A stretch of DNA of 64,000 nt from Kalaharituber pfeilii (lineage: Eukaryota > Ascomycota > Pezizomycetes > Pezizales > Pezizaceae): NCBI GenBank assembly GCA_015179045.1, contig WHUZ01000067.1, positions 1 to 64,000 of the forward strand. The letters run 5' to 3'. Positions 50,060-60,719 of this stretch are shown here, piece after piece. The stretch's first letter is position 1. Each line of letters opens with the position of its first letter. The notes beneath the pieces are model-generated. The model was not told where the DNA came from and ran no database searches. It saw only the letters and a program-made list of their open reading frames with translations. A program made the translations under genes and the position numbers.

Positions 50060-50352
50060 ATGGATTGCTAACAGTGATGATTGGTTGGTGAAGGCCTTGA
50101 CCGATTTCTATCTCCCGCTGCCATCGAAGTAGGCTTCATTGCGCCGTTCAAATCACTCAGGTTAGCTTTTGGTGGCCGCCACAATTTCCTTCTTGGACAG
50201 AATGGCGTGTTGCTTGATTTCCACATTTTTCACCCTAGTTTTCCGTATTCCATATGTTATGTCACCGATATTTGGTAGAAGGTGGCACAGATGTGAGGCA
50301 TGTAGCAGGGTAGTTTAAGTTCGGGTATTACAGTGGCTTTGTGTGACTATCG

Positions 50353-50426
50353 GTGCAAAGGGCTGGGCTGCGAATTGGTTTCTATTTCGGTGCAAAGGGC
50401 TGGGCTGCGAATTGGTTTCTATTTGT
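50353..50426. repeat. 37-bp tandem duplication, 2 units
   Basis: CGGTGCAAAGGGCTGGGCTG CGAATTGGTTTCTATTT twice in succession. Copy 1 (near 13062-13095) has it once (GGCTGAAAAGGGTTGGATTGCAAATTGGTTT). Confidence 0.88.
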
Positions 50427-51057
50427 GTCAAATTCTATTTTTTCTTTTCTGAGACCCAATGTTAAGGTGCTTAATCAACGGCTGGCCCAACGAGCGTATC
50501 AACATATACTACGATTGCAGTCTTGTTTTGTTGCAGCTCAGGTAATAGTGTACGAGGTGTAGGTGATAGGATTATTTTGTTTTGTCAGTTTATGCCGTTG
50601 TAGTAGTGTCATCTAATAGTTTCCTTAATCGTACAGGTTGCGATCCATGTAGGCATTTGGTGTTGTAGATTGACGTTAGAATGTGCGTAATTAGTCCACC
50701 AACATTCTAGAGTGGTTCATCTAGAAACCGCCCATCAGCGGGAAACCGCCCAAATTTGAGGGACAAGGAATAAAGCTTGTGTGAATGAGAATCGCGCTCA
50801 AGGGGGGCAAATTAAAGCCAGAGCATGGAAGAATATAGTAAATTATTTTTGCACATTCTTGTTACCAATTTATAGCATATATGTGGTGACATATTCTGGT
50901 ATATATTCAGCTCTTATATTAGATTGTAGTGCCCAGGAGCGAACTCAGCTTGCTGAGGAGTGTATGGGTTGATTTACAAGCTGCCCAGTGTTTTTCGTCC
51001 CAATTCGGTCAAAATGCCAAGACCTGCCGTCGGCTCAGACCTACGGCCGGCTACCGA

Positions 51058-51193
51058 AATGCGAAATGGCTGCCGAAATGGCTGCCGAAATGGCTGCCGA
51101 AACGGCTAGCAGGCGGGCTTTACTAGCAGGCGGACTGTACTGGCAGGCGGGCTATACTAGCAGGCGGGTCGTACTGGCAGGCGGGCTATACTG
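51058..51193. repeat. 12-bp (x3-4) then 17-bp (x5) tandem repeats
   Basis: ATGGCTGCCGAA units run to ~51100, then AGCAGGCGGGCTTTACT-type 17-bp units five times to 51193. No ORF. Confidence 0.85.
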
Positions 51194-51299
51194 GCAGCTT
51201 GCTAGCTACATGTAGCTAGCCGGTTCCATGAGCTTGCCGGCTGTTGGCGGGAGGCGGTCATGGCTTGCCGGCGGAGACTGTAGGGCGTGGGCTGTGACA

Positions 51300-51610
51300 C
51301 TGATATAGTATAAGTATATAATATATATTATTACTTCTACCAAAACTATTAGCCTTATACAACTACCAACTACTTCCAATAGAAGCAAAGAAGAAGTATA
51401 TATAAAATTCTTATAATATAATATAAGATAAAAATAAGTAGAAGTATCAGTATTTAATATTATAAGATATTAATACTATAGATTAAAGTATATATATATT
51501 TTTGTTATTAGTTAACTTCAGTATTTTTTTCTTGTTCTTCTTCTTTTTCTTTTTCTTTTTCTTTTATTTATTTATTATTACTCTTTTTTTTTATAAAACA
51601 TTAATTCCAC
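51300..51610. other. AT-rich block
   Basis: About 310 bp of TATATAATATATATTATTAC-type sequence with a CTTTTTCTTTTT polypyrimidine stretch at ~51530-51570. No feature beyond composition. Confidence 0.6.
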
Positions 51611-52522
51611 AGGGTCTTTATCTCTGGCAGGTGTACAGCATGTTGTGTGAGATACATAATTTTGTTGCAGTACGAGTGTTACAACGCACTTTTCGACTTT
51701 TCCATTTTTCGACTTTTGGTACTTTGTAACTCCAGGCCGCCGTAGTAATAGGCAGTAACTGGCTCATCAATTATTTCCACAGTAGTAGGACATTACCCTA
51801 CTAACAGTCAGCTCTGGAGTATAGAGGTACGTTGTGGTGCTTGTGCTGAAACAGATTTCCGAGTGGAGCGGCAGCCGATTTGCAACTCCTCCTGGTAGAT
51901 CGTGGATTACGTTGTTTATCGGTGGGTCAGAACAATTGGATCAAGCTCCTGGCCTCCAATTTTCTTCCCCTTCTTTCATTATAAGGGGATCGCTATAATG
52001 GACACATGGATATATTAGAGAAGCCTTGCAGCCTAGATCATATCTAATGTAATATGGGCGCTCCACTATAATCTAAATTTTTTACCATTGGCTAAAAGCT
52101 ATGTACGGGGTTGTCTGAACAGGAAAAACCACTACAATATAAGGGCTTTAACGATCTTGAAGTTACTGCAGATAACCTAGAATTGACAAATGCACACAGC
52201 AAATTCATCCTCCATTAGTAATGCTGATGCTGAAGGAGGGTTATGACAAGAACGTACATAATCTTCCATCAAATAGCTGTCTAGTTTCTGTATTCGTGGG
52301 CCTCAGCTATAGTCATTCTTGAGCATCATAACCACCCTATAGCCGCTCATTCTAGCTTAGGGATGCCTGTACCTTTCCTGTTATATGAGTAACAAGGACA
52401 CCTACCAAAGCGTATCCAGCTTCTAATAAGTGCGATCTGAATGGAACCGCGTAGGCAGAATTTCAGTGTATCAACCTCACTTTGCTAGTAGTTAGTATAT
52501 CAATCGTTGAACTCATCGCAGA
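51611..52522. other. Unassigned spacer
   Basis: About 910 bp without recognisable ORF, tail or inverted ends. Confidence 0.5.
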
Positions 52523-53013
52523 CTAAAGGCCGTCCAACCTCTCAATTCCCGAAACATTCAATTTGCCTCCCTTTCCTAATCGAGATCTCCATGACCACAG
52601 GCTGCGAATAGTTCTAACAGGACATCCTGACATTAACTAGAGTGTCCAATGGAAGCTGTCTTTGCATACTTACGCCAACAGGCACAGTGCCCTAAGTGAT
52701 CCAGCATTCCGCAGTATTCTAGACCTCCTAAAAGAGCTCCGACACCGCATGAAATGGCGAGTCTGATTTGGATTTGCTCCTTTTCAAATGCTGCACGACC
52801 GCCATAAGCAAGTCGTATCAACATAGACCAGAAAACTCCATCGTATGGACCCTTTCTCCCAAGGTATATTGTCGCTAGCTTCTCGATGCCAATCTCCACT
52901 AGGAGTGCAGAGGCCCCAGCAAGGGTTCCATATACGGTAACTTGTAAAAACCGTAAGATGTCTACAATTTCCTGTAATAGAATGCTGATGAAACTGGTGA
53001 TAAGTTGGTCCAT
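52523..53013 (-). CDS. Small probable membrane protein, unknown function
   Basis: ATG at 53013. The first exon to 52674 encodes ~113 residues: MDQLITSFISILLQEIVDIL, a hydrophobic stretch FLQVTVYGTLAGASALLVEI, KLATIYLGRKG, then AISCGVGALLGGLEYCGMLD and Cys/His-rich GHCACW. A consensus donor GTAAGT follows at 52673. A 47-bp intron ending TGTCAG would give a second exon to a stop at 52523 (RCPVRTIRSLWSWRSRLGKG...); without splicing the frame ends at 52633. The Gly/Ala-rich helices suggest an organellar or other membrane location. I do not recognise the family. The gene sits alone in a region with little TE material. Confidence 0.5.
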
Positions 53014-53253
53014 TCTGAAGTTGGTAACTAAAGCTTTGTCAAGTGAATTCTGACTGGGAACAGTAGACTGTGAATCACGGAACTTTCTCGTGTTTCTTGC
53101 TACTTCAAATAATTAAAATTCAGTTAAGGAGGGGGATGCGGAGGTGATTGCACAACGTTGGTAGATGGGAGTAAGCTTTGTGTACCACGTTATCCTATAT
53201 CCCACTAGGCCATCGACTTTATCAAATATCTACTCCTATCGGAGCTCATTAAA

Positions 53254-53297
53254 ATCATAGCCCATAAAGCGGCATGCGATTAATGATATAAAAAAAA
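53254..53297 (+). mobile_element. Tail-only retroposon (hairpin A)
   Basis: CATAGCCCATAAAGCGGCAT then GCGATTAATGATATA and an A-rich run; the 5' outer arm is missing. TSD unclear. Confidence 0.65.
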
Positions 53298-55021
53298 ACA
53301 AAAATATGATAAAAAAATGTTTACCTACTTCGTGTCAGGCTTACTTCAACATCAGGCCATCAGCGAGTTCGGCGATGCGGCTGGATTGCTGTTGTATCCG
53401 CAGTAATGCTGCAAGTCGTTACGATCATATACAGCAATGTGCCAATCGTTACCAGGGCTGTCACACCGTTAATAATGCTCTGAATATTCTATTTCTTAAC
53501 CTTCTTGCTCGTTTGCTGTTGTTATAACTCAAGTGTGAACAAATATCATGCTTTTCTCTTTCGATTTTGTTCTTATACGCTATTTTTACCGATCTTGCAT
53601 GGTTTCTGCCTATTGCTGGTCGTTTTAGCTAAGTGCAACAGATATCCAAATCCTTTGTACACCGTGGACGTCGCCGCATGGGCCTGGCTAACAGAGCTCA
53701 AATTAGCTTCACCAAAAACTAGGTAATAGCCTTGCGATGACCACGAATAGCATCCAATCAATAAAGCGCAATGCTGAGCATGGGAAGTGCGGGGTTGATA
53801 GCTGTACTATGCATAGTGGTATTAATATAAACTTATTGTTTTGCTGGGTGCTAATCTAACCCAGAGATTTGCCCTCTAACTTGAACGCAGATCTTCTTTT
53901 GCACGGTGCATCAAAGGCAGGCAGCACTGGAGGTTAGCTGGATTGTCGTGGTTGGCACGAATTACTTAAGGAAATACCGCCGATGCACTAGCAATGTTGC
54001 GATAGCCACAACACTGCCATATCGTAACTCTCAAGCTAGCGAGCCGCATGTTTGGCTCTATCGAACTCCCGTATTACTGTATCTAAACCAAAATAGAAAT
54101 ATGTGACCTGACGTAGCCAAACTGGCTGCATGTGGCCGCTCGTCCATTCTTGGATCTGGAATCTTGTCTCGGAGCAAGCCGTGCGTCTCTCTCCGACAAA
54201 TAAGCGCTGGACAAATATGGAGTGTGAAGAAAGACGGTCGATTTCTTGGCCTTCGTTATACGTAGGGTCACCTGTATTACCCAAGCAACACACTCAATGC
54301 ACTCCTGACCGGTATTATGTGAATTGGCATCCTTACCAGAAATCAAACTCCTGTTAACATGTCGGGAATACAGCGATAGTCGGGTGGCAGATCCTGCCCA
54401 TATCGAAGTTGCTGCAGGCCAGTGAAGGGACCAACCAAATTTAATTGGCCTTTTGAACCTTACGCACGCACTACGTCACTGTTGAAGAATATGCAGCGCT
54501 GAAGTGAAACATCATGCACAGTGGTTAGGTGTGCTAAACATATGCAACCTGAGCTGTGGCCATGATGCAGATTGACGTTTCATGATTCTATGGTCTTCTA
54601 TTTCCTATACCAATTATATCCTCTTTACCGTCTGAATCCGCTGCTATGCGCAACCTCATTCCGTACCAATAATTGTACGAAGGTACTTCCTGAATTCGGC
54701 TGCATAAATAGGGCTGTTTTGGGACGCATATTTGGGGTTATTCTGTAAGAATTAATCAACTGTATCCCACCACAATTTAGCTCGTGATCTGTAGTTTTCC
54801 ACAGTCACAATGGTAACGAGTATTCTATGGTACGAACTGGTACGGGAAAGACTTCACAGCATGTACGCATGTACGCATTCAATCTGATTAATTCTGGATC
54901 AAGCAATGAAGCAATCTCAGGTTGCAATGTATGGCAAAATAAGCGACCTTTATTCATCCATACTTATATCTTGAAAGAAATTTAGATCTTTGGGGGGAGA
55001 TTTGCATGCAACAAGAGCTTA
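53298..55021. other. Unassigned spacer
   Basis: About 1.7 kb. Short frames (e.g. 53306-53527, 53505-53726, 54036-54293) show no domain, signal or repeat that I can support. It could hold a small multi-exon gene, but I see none. Confidence 0.5.
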
Positions 55022-55031
55022 TGATGATGTT

Positions 55032-55035
<4 letters not shown>

Positions 55036-55064
<29 letters not shown>

Positions 55065-55150
55065 TGTCATTACTCGCGTGCCGCCCGATGGGCTATGGCG
55101 AGGATTTATTGTAGCTAAGTAAAGAAAAGAAAAAGACTTAGATACATGTA
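55036..55150 (-). mobile_element. Half-LINE 3' end (UTR, hairpin A, poly(A))
   Basis: Exact TSD TGATGATGTTGTTC (55022-55035 and 55151-55164). Reversed: ACATGTATCTAAG UTR motif, AATAAATCC, CTCGCCATAGCCCATCGGGC, GGCACGCGAGTAATGACATT and ~28 A. Confidence 0.92.
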
Positions 55151-55325
55151 TGATGATGTTGTTCGCTATATGCACTTTGTGCTGGAATGGCAGGTACATT
55201 GAGGTGAGGAATCCATTGACCGCCATTGAGTCCCGTACAGAAGGCTTCTTCGTTTCGGGTCCTCCCCCAAACTCGCAAGTACGTTTGCCATTCGACCCTC
55301 TAACCTACCATCATATCCGCTTTCA

Positions 55326-56013
55326 TAAGCCTGTCTCCGGGCTTCGAGGGCTTGCCCAGGGACGGGGAGGTGAGGGGGTGAGAAGGGCGCTGGAGAGTGT
55401 ACCGGAGGAGGTACCGGTCCTGGTTTGCTTAGACTCTGAAGCTGCTGTCATGGCGATTCAGAAGGCAGGCAGGGAGGGAAAGGGAAAGACAGAGGATGTG
55501 AGAAGGGTGGTGAATGCAGTGGCGAGAAGAAAGAGGAAGGGGGGGGATGCGAAACTGTTGTGGGTAAAAGCTCACATCGGAATCGCAGGCAATGAGAAGG
55601 CGGATGAGTGGGCGAAGAAGGGGACGGTGATGCAGGGGAAGGAGGTGGCCACCGGAAGTGGGGTGCGCCAGAGGGTGAAGGCGTGGAGGAAGGAGAAGAG
55701 ATAAGTGGAGGGTTTTGGAGGAGGAAAGGTCATGGAGTGGAATAGGATAGCAGTATCCAATTTCACTGCCTTGCGCCTGGAGAGAGGGAGGTGTGCAGTG
55801 TGGTTGAAGAGGATAGGGGCGGCTGAGTCGGATATATGTAGGTGCGGGGAGGTGCAAACCGGGGAGCACCTCGCTTTCCGATGCAGAAACCAGAAGAACC
55901 GTCCAGAAGGTTTTGAGAGGTGGAGCGACATGGGAAAGGATTGGAAAAGAAAGGCGGAGAATGGGGAGGAGTATGACGTTTTGGAGAATTTCTTCGCTGG
56001 GGTCAAGTTCTAG
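55326..56013 (+). pseudogene. LINE ORF2 3' part: RNase H and zinc tail
   Basis: The frame opens inside RNase H: GVRRALESVPEEVPVLVCLD then SEAAVMAIQKA, and LLWVKAHIGIAGNEKADEWA (second and last acidic sites and the His motif). A stop at ~55702 interrupts after WRKEKR; then the same coding continues as VSNFTALRLERGRCAVWLKR and a zinc motif CRCGEVQTGEHLAFRC (C-x-C...H...C), ending FFAGVKF at 56013. It differs from LINE-B in sequence, so it is a second LINE subfamily sharing the same tail type. Confidence 0.85.
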
Positions 56014-56133
56014 AAGGTAGGAGAATGCGGGGTCAAGTTCTAGAAGCTAGGAGAGCGGGGGCGACGGCGCGTGGGGGCCATGTACGTAGAGAGTTAGTTT
56101 AGCCTGTCTCCGGGCTATGAGGGCTTGCCCAGG

Positions 56134-56173
56134 GACCCTGCCATGGCCAAGTGCTACAAGCGGGGTTATGTGA

Positions 56174-56201
<28 letters not shown>
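56134..56201 (+). mobile_element. Tail-only retroposon (hairpin B) inserted at the start of another B tail
   Basis: TSD GAGGGCTTGCCCAGG (56119-56133 and 56202-56216), which could be longer because the inserted and target sequences both continue GACCCTGCCATGG. Content: CCCTGCCATGGCCAAGTGC, TACAAGCGGGGTTATGTGA, ~27 A. Confidence 0.88.
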
Positions 56202-56204
<3 letters not shown>

Positions 56205-56282
56205 GGCTTGCCCAGGGACCCTGCCATGGCTTGGCGCTGCAAGCGGGGTTATGTGATGTAAAAAAAAAAATATCCGCTTTCA

Positions 56283-57240
56283 CTTCCTTAGCAGGGATTT
56301 CTCGACTACTCATAGAAGAGCCTGATAGACACATTCCTCCAATTCCAGATATCCGACCGCAACAGGTCGGAACTTTTTATTTTGTTTTTACTTATATCCC
56401 GCTATACCTCATGGGGTAGTATACCAAATAATATGGAGAAAAAAAAATCAAGAAAAAAAAATCAATGTACTACTCACACCTAAAGAAGCGTCATACTGCT
56501 TGCAGCGAGGTAGAGGGACAGGAACCAGTGGCAGAGAGCCGGGCACGGTCGAATATGAAGATAGCCAATGTTGCGAGAAGTTACAAGTGTATGTAAATCT
56601 GCTTTTTACAAAGTATTGCTACATTCATCTGTTGTATTGCAAGCTAGCGAAAAAATGAAACCGCAGAAGCGGTAGCTTTTAGCTAGATGAAAAGGTTAAC
56701 ATTGCAATTGAGAACCATCTTAAATTTAATCTATACGGTCGCCTGATTGCCAATAATCTATGATAGTGGTAATAGTACTTAGTGTTACATTTTACTGAGC
56801 GCCTCTATAGCATGAAGGACGTCCATCGACTGCGCGGCTGAAACAGCTGGTAAGAGTTGACTCCAATGCTGACAATAAACGTTCAATACCTTCGCAACTT
56901 AAACAGATGCCGAGCAGCTTGGCTTGGCAAAAGGCCTTGGCGGCAGCATGAATGACCATTCCGAGATGAGCATGGTTGGTTGGACTTAGTCTCGTGACTA
57001 GGTTGGACTCTTGGTTCTATAGACACTACCTACCTACACAAGTACACTCTCCGACCAACCAGCTCAATCACCAATACCGCCAAGTTCCCCCTCTCGAGTC
57101 CAGCTGTCCTTTCAAGCTCTCCCACCTCAATCGGCCAAGTGATGGCGGTCCCGGATCGAGACGTCGCACTCACAATCGCGGAATCCCATCGTCATCAGTG
57201 CAATTGAAGCACAGAACCAGTCAATTATGAAAGCCTCGAA
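56283..57240. other. Unassigned spacer
   Basis: About 960 bp; includes two AAAAAAAATCAAG runs near 56440-56462. No supported gene. Confidence 0.5.
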
Positions 57241-57961
57241 AACTATATTCACAGACCCCAGTCTTTATCCGCATCCTCAATCTTCCCGGTGGTTGGGAGT
57301 ACGGGTTTATGCTCATTCACGAGGCTGATGTGGGTGTACCAGTGCTCTCACTCGCCTGTATCCAGCCTAGGTGGCCACCCGGCCGCGGAAATTCACGCAA
57401 CAACAGGCACAGCGCCCGGAAATTGCTCCCCACTGAGTTCAATGTTTTTCCTCAGCGACTGATCTCAACTCACCGAGGGCCAGGAGCAGCAGCGACCTAT
57501 CTGCACCGTTCCAGACATCAGATTTCAGGCCACAGATATTGTCTCACAATCAAGTACCGTTGTAACCATACCTGCTGCCTCGACAACCAAGGCTCTTCCT
57601 CCTGCTTTGATTGAATACAGGAAACTGAATGCTCTCACAGGCATGCCATCAGCAAAGATCCTAAGGGCAAGATCGTAATAGCAGAGATACCTATCAACCC
57701 TATCAACTAAACATTAACCACCTGGACTTGAATATTCTCCCAGCAGCTCAGGAAGTATGCTGTTGAGCACAGAAGCAACGGCCCTCAAGACGAGTACGAT
57801 GAGTCCAGGTCTTGAATAGCAGGTACAGTGGCACTGGAAGACATGGACCACCAAACGTAAGGCAGATTGTTGCGTTTCTCTTGTGGTGTGCAAGCAATAG
57901 AGGGGATAGGATGGGGAGCTCTTCCCACATGCGTTGAAGATTGAACCCGAATACGCCATAA
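57241..57961 (+). other. Possible upstream exons of an uncertain gene
   Basis: A plus frame near 57480-57690 reads smoothly (VPDIRFQATDIVSQSSTVVT; IPAASTTKALPPALIEYRKL) but is bounded by stops. A GTAAGG at ~57857 and CCTCCAG at 57961 could be an intron. Splicing cannot be proven by eye. Confidence 0.25.
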
Positions 57962-58428
57962 CCTCCAGAGCGATCATATCTGGAGCGCGGTACGAAGCGG
58001 AACCAATCACAGTCAGACACCACTGGAGGACCTAGACAAAGCGAAGGCTACAAACGACGTCGAGTAGCTGGCAACAATGACGAAATGGAACCTTCTGATG
58101 AGCCTCTGCCGCCACCACCACCACCAATTCCTCTGCCAGTATCCCACGATTTGGTTACGAGACGTCCGAGGCAAACTCAAGCCCCGCGCAGATTCATGCC
58201 ACCTGTGGGCAGTGTATTACAACTGAAGCTGGAGCACTCGAGGGCTATCGTTGGGTCGATCGTCCGACATGTGGAGTTTGTGAAATCGCACATTAAGAAC
58301 TTATCCAAAACCCAACAGGAAAGGCTCGTGAAGGATGCAGTTATGTATACACATTCAAGGACCAGCTGGAGCTCTCAGCCATTGTACGGAGACTGTTACA
58401 TGTCAACATCAGTGTTGTGGAAGTCCTT
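57962..58428 (+). pseudogene. Possible exon of a host gene, cut by a half-LINE
   Basis: Open frame from an AG acceptor-like CCTCCAG: SYLERGTKRNQSQSDTTGGP, KRRRVAGNNDEMEPSDEPLP, a run of Pro, SHDLVTRRPRQTQAPRRFMP, LKLEHSRAIVGSIVRHVEFV, KSHIKNLSKTQQERLVKDAV, then STSVLWKS. It is interrupted at 58429 by a half-LINE; beyond the insertion and TSD the same frame reads LGHPFSEPLRAG (59637 on). Basic and Pro-rich regions suggest a nuclear or regulatory protein; no domain recognised. If real, it has been inactivated by at least two retroposons. Confidence 0.4.
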
Positions 58429-59624
58429 TTTTTTTTTTTCTCTTTTATATCAATACTCGCGTGCCGCCCTAAGGGCTGTGGCGAGGGTTTTATTACGTGA
58501 AGGAAAATCAAGGATAGAGACATGAGATCCATGACTTTCACTAGTGGTATGGGTGGAATCATCAATAATCCAAGCCAAAACGGGGGGACAACCTTTGCCT
58601 ATTTCCGCCCTCTGTCCCACTCGTATTGGCAAGCTCTCAACCATCTTCCTCCTAGTCTCACTCGGTCTATTTCAATTGTGTCCTCCAGCTACACGACTAC
58701 CGAACTTGTGTTTTTACCTTCCTCCCTTAGTATCGTCTTGTTCCTTAGCCATCTGATCCCCGTTATCGCTGGCGGGATTGCTGGGGGGCAAGGGGCTACG
58801 GGCCTGGAGGTGGCACCTGGGGGAGGGGGATGGACCAGAGTGCAGGTGGTGCGGGGAGGAGGAGACGACGAGACACTTGTTAGGACGGTGCAGAGTGTGG
58901 CGGCGGAGGTGGCCGGGGGGGGAGGAACACGTGAGGAGACCACCGCGGGTCGAAGGGGAGGGGGGAGAGGACCCGTTGAGGAAGCTGATGGAGATGCTCG
59001 GAGAATGATCATTAATAATTTCTTTGTTTTTTCCTTTTCCGGTACTAACTGTATTTATTTGTTTACAAATCCATAGCACATCGCCATAGCCCATGGGGCG
59101 GCAAGCGATTATTGATATAAAAAAAAAAAAAAAAAAAAAGATCCCCGTTATCTTTCCTATGTCCTTGTTGTCTGCTTCCATCCATCTCCGGACGTTCCCG
59201 AGGTCCTTCCTCAGGGCTATTCCATGTACTACGATGCCAGATTTGGAGGGGGTGGCACCGGGGGTGGATGGGTGGGTCGGGGGTTTGGCTTTGGGAGTTC
59301 GGGGGGTTGGGTCTTTGGCGTTGTCGTGGGGGGGGTTGTTGGGTGCGAGGTCAATGGGGTTGTCGCGGTTGTTGGTGTCCCGACCGGTGGTGCGGTGGCT
59401 ATTTCTTTGCCTCCGCGTCACCAAGTCTTCTTTTGAAAGCATACGGGTGCGCTGACGCCGTTTTGCCTTTTCGTTTTCTCGTCTTGGTCGTGACCTCCGA
59501 GGTTGGGGCGGGAGCGGCCAGGATGGATGGCTCTTCCGAGCAGGTGGTGATGGTGCTAAATCCCAGATCTTCCGTGATGGACTGCACCGGGGGCGTGTCT
59601 CTGTTCGTGATGGTGCCTAATCTT
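58429..59624 (-). mobile_element. Half-LINE copy interrupted by a LINE-A end
   Basis: Exact TSD GTGGAAGTCCTT (58417-58428 and 59625-59636). Minus strand: PAPTSEVTTKTRKRKGKTAS, FKRRLGDAEAKK, a Pro/Asn-rich linker (DNAKDPTPRTPKAKPPTHPS), SGIVVHGIALRKDLGNVRRW, MEADNKDIGKITG, then (after the nested copy) IRWLRNKTILREEGKNTSSV, the C-terminal Gly-Arg part in shifted frame, 3' UTR, hairpin (CTCGCCACAGCCC...) and poly(A). It preserves the RKRKGK, RLGDAEAKK and VVHGI landmarks in the same order as 7101-7980. Confidence 0.9.
58768..59139 (+). mobile_element. 5'-truncated LINE-A subfamily end, nested in the half-LINE
   Basis: Exact TSD GATCCCCGTTATC (58755-58767 and 59140-59152). Codons GGKGLRAWRWHLGEGDGPEC, RWCGEEETTRHLLGRCRVW and a Gly/Glu-rich end to stop at ~59008, i.e. 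the ORF2 zinc tail of a GC-rich, diverged subfamily. Then 3' UTR, ATCGCCATAGCCCATGGGGC, GGCAAGCGATTATTGATATA and ~20 A. Confidence 0.93.
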
Positions 59625-59654
59625 GTGGAAGTCCTTGGGTCATCCTTTCTCGGA

Positions 59655-60030
59655 ACCCCTCCGGGCAGGCGGGCTCAAGGAATGGAGATACAGCATAGGC
59701 AAGGCGGAGTCACCGGAATGCAGGTGGTGTGGAAAGGCCCCGGAGAATTTTGCACACATAGCCAACGAATGTCAGAAATGGAAGGGAAAGCTAAAAGACG
59801 GAGTGAACGGACTGAGACAGCCGGAGAAGGGGATAAACATAGCGGAGGTATTGGAGTGGGCAGGGCAAGACTGAACATAGCGGAGGCATTGGAGTGGGCA
59901 GGGTAAGACTGAAATTTGGGTTTATTTTCTACTTTATTTTCTTTTCTACTTTATTCTCCTTCATGTAATTAAGCATACCTCGCCATAGCTTATCAGGCGG
60001 CACGCGAGTAATGATATAAAAAAAAAAAAA
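59655..60030 (+). mobile_element. 5'-truncated LINE-A end with a 38-bp coding duplication
   Basis: GGLKEWRYSIGKAESPECRW, CGKAPENFAHIANEC, then INIAEVLEWAGQD and stop. The segment 59836-59873 (AACATAGCGGAGGTATTGGA...) is repeated at 59874-59911 in tandem, so the last codons occur twice. CTCGCCATAGCTTATCAGGC, GGCACGCGAGTAATGATATA and ~13 A follow. The 5' junction is uncertain. Confidence 0.85.
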
Positions 60031-60073
60031 TAATCTTCGGCCAGGCACATTCTGCCCACGACTCTTGGACTGG

Positions 60074-60130
60074 ATCAGGCCATAAACTTTGATGCTATGG
60101 TCGCAAGACTAAGTCTACGTAGATCGATTG
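60074..60130 (+). repeat. 57-bp inverted repeat, left arm
   Basis: ATCAGGCCATAAACTTTGAT to CTACGTAGATCGATTG; its inverse is at 61480-61536 with about three mismatches. Confidence 0.8.
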
Positions 60131-60707
60131 TGCATTAATGTACTATCATTTTATTTTTTTTAATACAGTACATCATTGTTCATATACCACCCCTTCTACT
60201 CTTAGCAGGGAATGGGCGGTCTGGACCGTACTATTAGAAGTTTCCTCCGTGGATGGGATGTCTTGGGACAGTCTGTACGGACAGTCTGGTATTGTGCGGA
60301 CTGCTGTGTAAGACGGTGCTGGAAGTTAGTTACAGTCAGGGATGCTGCACGCGCTGCGGATGCACGAGGCAAGGGGAGACGAGGCACGGTATGAGAGAGA
60401 ATGAATGTATGTTGGCCAGTAAAGACTACATACAGGCGAGCAAGTGATACGGTATATATAGATGAGAAACAGTGAACATGAGTGAGTATATATGAATAGA
60501 GCTGAATTTGGTCATGATGATAAAAAGTCAAAATAAAACACAAAACATGTGATCACCTCCAACGTCAACTCCCTACCCACCCCAGCAGCCCTACTAGGGG
60601 GTCTGGTTCATCTTCGCTGTTTGCTGTGGGCCTCTTCATTACCTCCAGGCCTGCACCGGGACCAGATGTGTGCAGAGGTCTGCTCCTCTATGCCAGCGAT
60701 ATTCGTC
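60131..60707. other. Unassigned sequence between the inverted repeats
   Basis: About 580 bp; includes a local duplication GGGACAGTCTGTACGGACAGTCTGG near 60270. No gene called. Confidence 0.45.
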
Positions 60708-60719
60708 AATCTCCTTATT

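Larger units (their letters stand above)
47930..50530 (+). repeat. Segmental duplication, copy 2 (direct copy of 9950-13110)
   Basis: Same order as copy 1: AACCTGCAGGATAGCCCATTGAA, GAATGTCTATTATTGTCA, CACACCGAATGCAACCCAGCC, gene, and TTAAGGTGCTTAATCAACGG. Copy 2 has its own 100-bp tandem duplication upstream and its own retroposons. Confidence 0.85.
55326..56270 (+). mobile_element. 5'-truncated LINE (family-B tail) with nested tail insertion
   Basis: Exact TSD TATCCGCTTTCA (55314-55325 and 56271-56282). Carries the RNase H and C-terminus of ORF2 (next entry), a 3' UTR, a B-type tail and poly(A). A second tail sits nested at 56134-56201. Confidence 0.92.

Noticed and set aside
57309..57614. 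101-codon plus frame as an independent gene
   Set aside because: Another frame of the same stretch reads more smoothly, and neither has a recognisable domain; kept only as an uncertain region.
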